A program made the position numbers and the translations under genes. From Brienomyrus brachyistius (lineage: Eukaryota; Chordata; Actinopteri; Osteoglossiformes; Mormyridae), in NCBI RefSeq assembly GCF_023856365.1, contig NC_064535.1:11366363-11430362 (forward strand): a stretch of 64,000 bases of DNA, in the 5' to 3' direction. The notes beneath the pieces are model-generated. The model made no database searches and was not told the DNA's origin. It was given only the letters and a program-made list of their open reading frames with translations. Of this stretch, positions 25,001-64,000 are shown one piece after another (position 1 is the first letter of the stretch; the number at the start of each line of letters is the position of its first letter).

Positions 25001-25229
25001 CATTATCCAGACATTTTCATATAGTTTCAATGTTACATAATGCAAATCTGGAAAAAATGTGACTTTGCCTGGACAGCATATATGAGGAACAGTAGCGTTC
25101 TAAACTAATTTTAAAAATCAACTCAGTTTATTTCGTCGTGAATTGACCGGTGCAAGAGTCAAATATTTTTTTATAGTATAATCTATACACATATAACTTC
25201 CCCTTACAGTTAACCTACCCTTACAGTAC
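22031..25229. other. Upstream flank of the ADGRA gene; no gene recognised
   Basis: No exons recognised. Holds T-runs and A-runs near 23208 and 23260, and the second copy of the 21-mer (24993-25013). Confidence 0.35.
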
Positions 25230-25299
25230 ACCACGTACGTCAGATTTGGCTTATCTGCCCAATTTTACGATAATAATTCACAAGACACGTGGGTAGATT

Positions 25300-25883
25300 T
25301 AAACCAATCAAAACGAGCAGCGTGCTTGGAGGGGCGTGGCGGAGAAAGCCGCATCTGCTCGACCTGACACAGCTTGAACTTGAGTGCGCGTAGGTGCCCG
25401 CGCCGCATCACCCGTAACCTGTTGAATTCCTATCCGTACATATTGAACACTTGGTTACAGATTACAGAGAAAATACACTTCTCTCCTCTGAGAAGTGCGA
25501 AGAAACAAAAAACGACTGAGAGGACTCTTTAAATTAGTATATTTAGAGACACTGGAGAACAAAAGTGTTTTGCCGTTTGAAAACTCTATTCAAAGCATAG
25601 AGATAGCGACAGAATGCTTTGGAGAGTGTACGCGTTTGATACCTTGCGTTGATATACATATTTATTTTTTTGTCGTTTAATACTAAGTACATGGCGCTAC
25701 TAAAAGTACGATAAAATAAAAGTCCGACGACAGAGTTAACTGGCGGGGAGGTCCCTGTCCTCCACATCTACTGTAACTTTGCCTGAGGAGAGCACCTTTG
25801 GTAACCTACGTAACATACATATGTGAGATGGTATTTTCCTGTTTTTCGTGTTGGGAAGGGATCACTTAGGCAAAAGTCGTTTC
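25300..25883 (+). promoter_or_regulatory. Probable promoter and 5' leader of the ADGRA gene
   Basis: Local CpG and GC content rises sharply compared with the AT-rich flanks. A CCAAT box (25304-25308) is followed by a GC/CACCC-type box GGGGCGTGGC (25331-25340) and then CpG-rich sequence to about 25420. The leader before the start codon holds two upstream ATGs: ATG-TGA at 25821-25826 and a 13-codon frame from 25828 to TAG at 25867-25869. No TATA box was recognised. The start site of transcription is not known. Confidence 0.5.
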
Positions 25884-59465
<33,582 letters not shown>

Positions 59466-59751
59466 GTAGGTTATTGAAACTCTCCGCTGTCTATATTGTG
59501 AGCCGTCATTTCTTTATTGCATCCACAGGTGCGTTTATTCACGCGTTTTTGTTTGCAGTTATGTTTTCCTGTCGGAAATGACAGCATTGTGAATTTTGTT
59601 CTCATGCTTTATATATAAATACCTGAATTTTTGAGGTTTTTGGATGTTTTTTTTTTTTCGAAATTTAAAGGACAAAAGTCAAAGATTGCCCGTGCAGTTA
59701 AATAACACCATTTATTTAGTAAATTATTATTAAACTATTATTAACTAAATC

Positions 59752-60076
59752 GGACTGCATGGTTCTGCAGTGGTTAACACTGTTGTCTCACACCTCTGGG
59801 ACCAAGATTGGAGCGTCTGCCATGACTCCACGTGTGTGTTGAATGCATGTTTTCCCCATGTCATCATGGGGTTTCCTCTTGGTGCTCCAGCAGCCCAAAA
59901 CATACTGAGGTTAATTGGAGTTTCCTGTAGGGGTGGACCTGGGGGTGAATGGCGTGTGAGTTGGCGCCCCATCCTGGGTTCCTCCCTGCCTTACTCTCAT
60001 AGACCCTTAACAGAACAAGCAGTTAGAGAAAATGGATGGATGGATGGATGGATGGATGGATGAATGGATGGCTTAC
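59752..60076 (+). mobile_element. SINE (ATGG-tail family), with target duplication
   Basis: The head has TGCAGTGGTTAACACTGTTG and CTCACACCTCTGGGACC. The body has GGTTAATTGGAGTTTCCTGT and GCGCCCCATCCTGGGTTCC. The tail is (ATGG)n. Flanks are TAACTAAATC (59742-59751) and TAACTAGATC (60077-60086), 9 of 10 identical. Confidence 0.88.
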
Positions 60077-60421
60077 TAACTAGATCACCTTTATAGGTGA
60101 GCTACTTTGGTTAAGTTCTCAATATTCTGCGATGGAAGATAGTTACCTTAATCCAGCTATAAGTGTTTGAGAGTCTCTCAACATTCACACGTTCTGCAAG
60201 CTCAAGTTGTTCTATTTTCATGTTTAGTTATATGTTCCTAATAATATGGCCCATGGTTGTGTATAAATAGCTTAAGATTTTGTCAAGTGTTTTTTTTTTT
60301 AGTAAATACTAATCGTGTATCTATGATATAAACCAGATTTTACTGTATAAAACCTTAAATACCTGTATTCAAATCATATTATTTATGAAATATTCCTGTA
60401 TTACTGCTCATTTATGTAAGC

Positions 60422-60797
60422 TAACCCACATTTGGGTCGCGGCAAGTTCGATAAGGGTCACAAAGCAGAGTTGGAAATGTAAGCATTTTAAAAGCAGCAA
60501 GTTCCTGTGCTGATCCACGATCATATTTCCCAACCCCAGTCCTAGAATTAATCAATATAAATGGGTATTGGGTCTGCAAATGCTTAGTGTAATCCCTAGT
60601 GAACACTCAACCAATCCACAAAGTCCAACCACAGATGCTTAATTTACAATTCACTGGCACGTCCAATCAGATTTGTGCGATAGACATTGATTGGCGCAAA
60701 TTGCAAAGTTCACTGCATGCTTGAACATATTGTTAATTTAAACCTATACTTGACATAGGGTTTCAACTGAGCTGACATGGTAAAAATTGGGTCGCGG
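60422..60797. mobile_element. Second copy of the 26730-27147 hAT-like element, ends worn
   Basis: Colinear with 26730-27147. Shared words include TTGGAAATGTAAGCATTTTA, TGTGCTGATCCACGATCA, CAATTTGTGCGATAG-like words and TAAAAATTGGGTCGCG. The outermost ends and the target duplication are not preserved. Confidence 0.8.
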
Positions 60798-60989
60798 TGC
60801 AAAATACACTGATCCAATCAACCGATCCTGTGGCAGCACCCACATTGCATAATATCATGCCGACATAGTTAATTGTCAGATTAAACCCCAGAAACTTCAC
60901 TAAGGTACTTTCACCACTAGTTGGTGCCAGATGTGGTGGTTTTTGCTGGTGGGGATGGATTTTGTACTTCAGAAGCAAAGTTTATAAAC

Positions 60990-61840
60990 ACCTTGTTGAT
61001 GGCAGAGGTCAGAGGCGAATGGACAGACTGGATTGAGCTGACAGGAAGGCTGCAGTGGTTGAAACAGCGGTGAGCAGAAAAGCATCTCTGAATTCACCTT
61101 GAGATGGATGGGCTGCAACAGCAGAAGATCACACTGGTTTCCTCCCCTGTCAGCTAAGAACGGGAAACTGAGGCTACAGTGGGCACAGGCTCAGTGAAAC
61201 TGGACTGTTTAAGATGAAAAAAATGTTGCCTTTTCTAATTATCTCTGTTTCTGCTGAGACATGCAGATGGTTGAGCCAGACTTTGGCATAAACAGCATGA
61301 ATCCACATCCCCAACCTGTCTTGTGTCAAAAGGTCAGTTTGGTGCTGGTGGCGTAATGATGCAGAGAATGTTGTCTTCGCACACATTGGGCCCCATGATA
61401 CCTATCAAGTATCATTTATATGTCATAGTCTATCTAAGTATGTTAATGACCACGTGCGTGCTTTTATAGCCTCGGTTTACCCATCTGTTAATGGCTACAT
61501 CCAGCACAATAATACACCATGTCGCAAGCCACAAGTAATTTCAAACCGGTTTCATAAATATGACAATGTGTTCAGTGTTCTTCATTGGCCTCCTCAGTCA
61601 CTAGACCTGAATCCAGTGGAGAAATTTTGGATTGTAGTAGAAGGAGAGATTTGCAGCTTGAATGTGCAGCTGACAAATTTGCAGCAATTACATGTGAACA
61701 TGGAGCAGAATCACTGAGGAGCGTTTCCAGCACCTTGTTGGGTGGATGCCAGTAAGAATTCAGGCTGTTGAGAGCAAATGAGGGTGGAGAAAACCAGTGG
61801 TGATCCTAATAAAGCGATGAAGTGAATGGTGAGTGTGTTT
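60990..61840 (+). pseudogene. Tc1-like transposase fossil
   Basis: The clearest frame is 61454-61717, with NRFHKYDNVFSVLHWPPQSL, DLNPVEKFW and LTNLQQLHVNMEQN. These match the DxE region (WPPQSPDLNPIEHLWD) of fish Tc1 transposases as remembered. The second catalytic Asp (usual QDNAPCHK) reads QHNNTPCRK, so it is lost. The preceding part (61030-61440) is colinear with the catalytic-domain coding sequence, but frame-shifted. The end CCTAATAAAG with AATGGTGAGTG is the usual Tc1 end. Confidence 0.85.
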
Positions 61841-62780
61841 TGCAATTAACATATAGCCTGTATCTGGGGAAGTGTGTTTTAAAGAGACATTTTAGTTGAA
61901 TCACCAGTGATATTTCAGTTTATAATGAATAGGATGGACTTCTCTGAACATCAGAACAAGTTAACTTCATCACGTCTAACCTTTGTACTGCCTTACAGCA
62001 TATCCTTGACTACCATTTGCACATACTTTTGTAATAGCTAACTAAATAATAGACAGTGATTCTTTTTGTTTTTATAGGAAATTGTATAATGTTATTTTAC
62101 TGTTTCTCTGCAGTTTAGATTCTATTTATTTATAGCCTTCTGAAACAACAGATGTTAATGACATTATGCTTATGGACTGCCAAATACGGAAACAGTGAAA
62201 TGCAGGTTATTTTAATTGAACACTTGCAAAAGGGGAATTCCTCTTTTTTATAAGGCATTGATGAGAAACAGACGGCCCAATACACATCTTTAAGCAATTA
62301 CCCTTACAGTGCTCTAACATAATTTGCCCCAGGATGGCTGACATTCAGTTGGACTCTTCAGAATATTTAAATTGTTTTCCTTTCCTCAATATTGGCAAAA
62401 AAAGGGAAACAGGCAACCATTTCCTGCAGAAGTCAGGTGGGTGTCTCAGATTAGGGGAAATTCTGCTGAGTCCACCTGTTCTCACCTTTCTAGTGTTTGT
62501 GGGTTGCTTTATATTTCTAAGCAGTAGAAGGTACTCTCACGGGCAGCATACAAATCATATTTTTAAAGGAGCTGTACATGCAGCAACAGTCCAGGATTAT
62601 ATTTTCAGCATGTGAAGATGAAAGTAAAATGATGGTATCTGTTTCACTGTTTTTCTATGGATTGATTCTGTAGGTCGTGTAAAGAGGCTTGCTTGAAGTC
62701 TTACTGTGTCGATGCTAATCTGTACACAGAGTGCAAACATACAGTTTAGGTGGTACTAGTGTTTCTATATTGCCCAATGT
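61841..62780. other. ADGRA intron 6, nothing recognised
   Basis: No exon for the Ig-like domain was found. Confidence 0.35.
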
Positions 62781-63050
62781 GTATGTGTGTGTGTGTGTGT
62801 GTGTGGATTATGTTTATATTACATTGTGGGGACCAAATGTTTCATTTTTAAGGTCCCCACGAAGATCTTATGAATGCAATCAAATAACTAAAAATGACAA
62901 AAGTATCATATTTTGTTTGGTTACTTATGGTTAAGGTTAGGGCTTGGTGGGGGTTAAAGTCGTCATGTTGGGATTAGAGTTTTCCCCATAGAAAAGAATG
63001 GAGTCCCCACAATTATATAATTACAAACCTGTGTGTGTGTCTGTGTGTCA
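62781..63050. repeat. (GT)n-flanked element with GTGGGGAC inverted ends
   Basis: A (GT)n run at about 62785-62805 is followed by ACATTGTGGGGACCAAATGT (62821-62840), GGTCCCCAC (62852-62860), a middle part with GGTTAAGGTTAGGGCTTGG, and GGAGTCCCCACAATTATATA (63001-63020). A second GT-rich run (63029-63049) closes it. This layout, a GTGGGGAC repeat bracketed by GT runs, is common in fish, as I recall. The outer GTGGGGAC and GTCCCCAC are inverted repeats. Confidence 0.65.
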
Positions 63051-64000
63051 TGGGATAAATTGGCAGCCTCTCCATGGTGCATCATACTTCCCAGCCAAAA
63101 AGGTTCTCTGTGATCCATTATTGGAAAAGCAGTCTTCTGAAAATGAATGAATCGTTGTGGTGTCTAAACAATATTAATAAATAATGTTGTCTTTTAAAAT
63201 ATTAGTCATATCAGAGTATCATCTCTGTAATGTTCCTGCAATATATTATATGAATCTCTAGTGTAAATGAGATCATGCAGTGGCTTTAATGTTGAATAAT
63301 TTCCCTGGCTATTCAGTGGTTCCCTCCACGAAAGGACATGTGTCATCAGTAAAATTAGGCTCGGCATGCAGTGGCAGATGCTTAGGGTTTCCCGTGCCAG
63401 ACCACAGGGCCAGTTTGGTTAATTTGCTAACTGCCGCAGTGTGAGATCGCCACGTTTTTACTGGCGCAGTGCAGCACTCGGCGGTCTGCTGGAGGGAACT
63501 CTCCGCTCGCTTAATCTTACCCTGGCAGTGGGAGTGACATGTGAGGGGCCCGCTGTGCCAAAGTAGGCCAGGACACAGACTGTGCATCTAATTACCTGGG
63601 CACAACCGAGAAGCACACCTGCTTCTACAAGACACAGTGGATTGAGACATGCTCAGAAGCATCGAGAAAGGCGGCTTGGTCCAGAGTGATCGCAATATAT
63701 CTGGAGAATGAGATATAATATATGCATTAGTTAATAGGAAAGCTACAGTGTAACACATACAATTACATTTGATGTAGTTCTCCCTTTAAAAGTAATTAAC
63801 GAAGTTGGCATGGCTGTTAACACCTCTTGTTATTCATTGTTATAAATTAGCACTATTTGAGACACCCCGCAAGCTGATAATGCCTGTTATTATATATCAG
63901 CACTAGCAGTATATCAAAATCTACCCATTTCAGCACAAAGGTCTCATGATAATAAGAAACGATGGGGTAAAGCAGCTTGATATGTGCATTTTGTGTACCT
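63051..64000. other. ADGRA intron 6, nothing recognised
   Basis: GC-richer block near 63390-63680. A chance-like CASNYLG reading near 63580 is discussed among the rejected items. Confidence 0.35.

Noticed and set aside
25848..25883. Earlier start of the ADGRA protein at GTG 25848
   Set aside because: GTG is not a usual start in animals, and the signal peptide begins properly at the ATG pair 25884/25887.
63560..63700. Next ADGRA exon (Ig-like domain): reading CASNYLGTTEKHTC
   Set aside because: The CASNYLG word recalls a segment of the family's Ig domain, but no acceptor, no preceding QGDxLPFQC-like strand, no following Ig strands and an early stop support it. Chance resemblance.

Overview
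The window reads as vertebrate nuclear DNA, most likely from a ray-finned fish. It is AT-rich, most of it is intron or intergenic sequence, and its repeats are of kinds common in fish: tRNA-derived SINEs with ATGG tails, L2-like LINEs, hAT-type foldback elements and Tc1 fossils. Exons with GT/AG junctions and conserved intron phases carry two genes, both on the + strand. The species cannot be named from this sequence.

Layout. (1) 1-5003: the 3' part of a GABA-A receptor pi subunit gene (gabrp), six exons from the end of the exon before the Cys-loop through M4 and the stop codon. (2) 5004 to about 25.3 kb: about 20 kb of intergenic DNA with SINEs, a degraded L2-like LINE, a foldback element and a long AT microsatellite; I found no gene here. 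(3) About 25.3-25.9 kb: a probable promoter and 5' leader. (4) 25884 to beyond the window: the 5' part of an adhesion GPCR of group A (ADGRA; GPR124/GPR125 type). Six exons encode a signal peptide plus LRR N-cap, four 24-residue leucine-rich repeats on four separate 72-nt exons, and the LRR C-cap. The Ig-like, hormone-receptor, GAIN and seven-helix parts must lie further downstream. Its first two introns are 12.3 and 17.4 kb and hold most of the mobile DNA: an L2-like LINE with an uninterrupted reverse transcriptase, two Tc1 fossils (one of them in intron 6), several hAT-like elements with 8-bp target duplications, and a 28-copy, 52-bp minisatellite.

Points of most interest. First, an ADGRA gene sits next to gabrp. 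In human, GABRP is on 5q35, in a paralogon whose other members (4p, 8p, 10q) each carry one ADGRA gene, while 5q35 has none that I know of. The protein shows a mixture of ADGRA2-like and ADGRA3-like residues. This could be a fourth ADGRA ohnolog, lost in mammals, or an ADGRA2 gene in an unusual location. Second, the 52-bp minisatellite is an internal amplification of the body of a SINE, whose left and right remains flank the array, and it shows 11-unit and 17-unit higher-order copies. Third, several non-autonomous elements can be delimited to the base by exact target-site duplications.

The two genes are not known to act together. One encodes a chloride-channel subunit. The other encodes a receptor of a family that, through ADGRA2 and RECK, enhances Wnt7 signalling. 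No bacterial-type systems, CRISPR arrays or RNA genes were seen.
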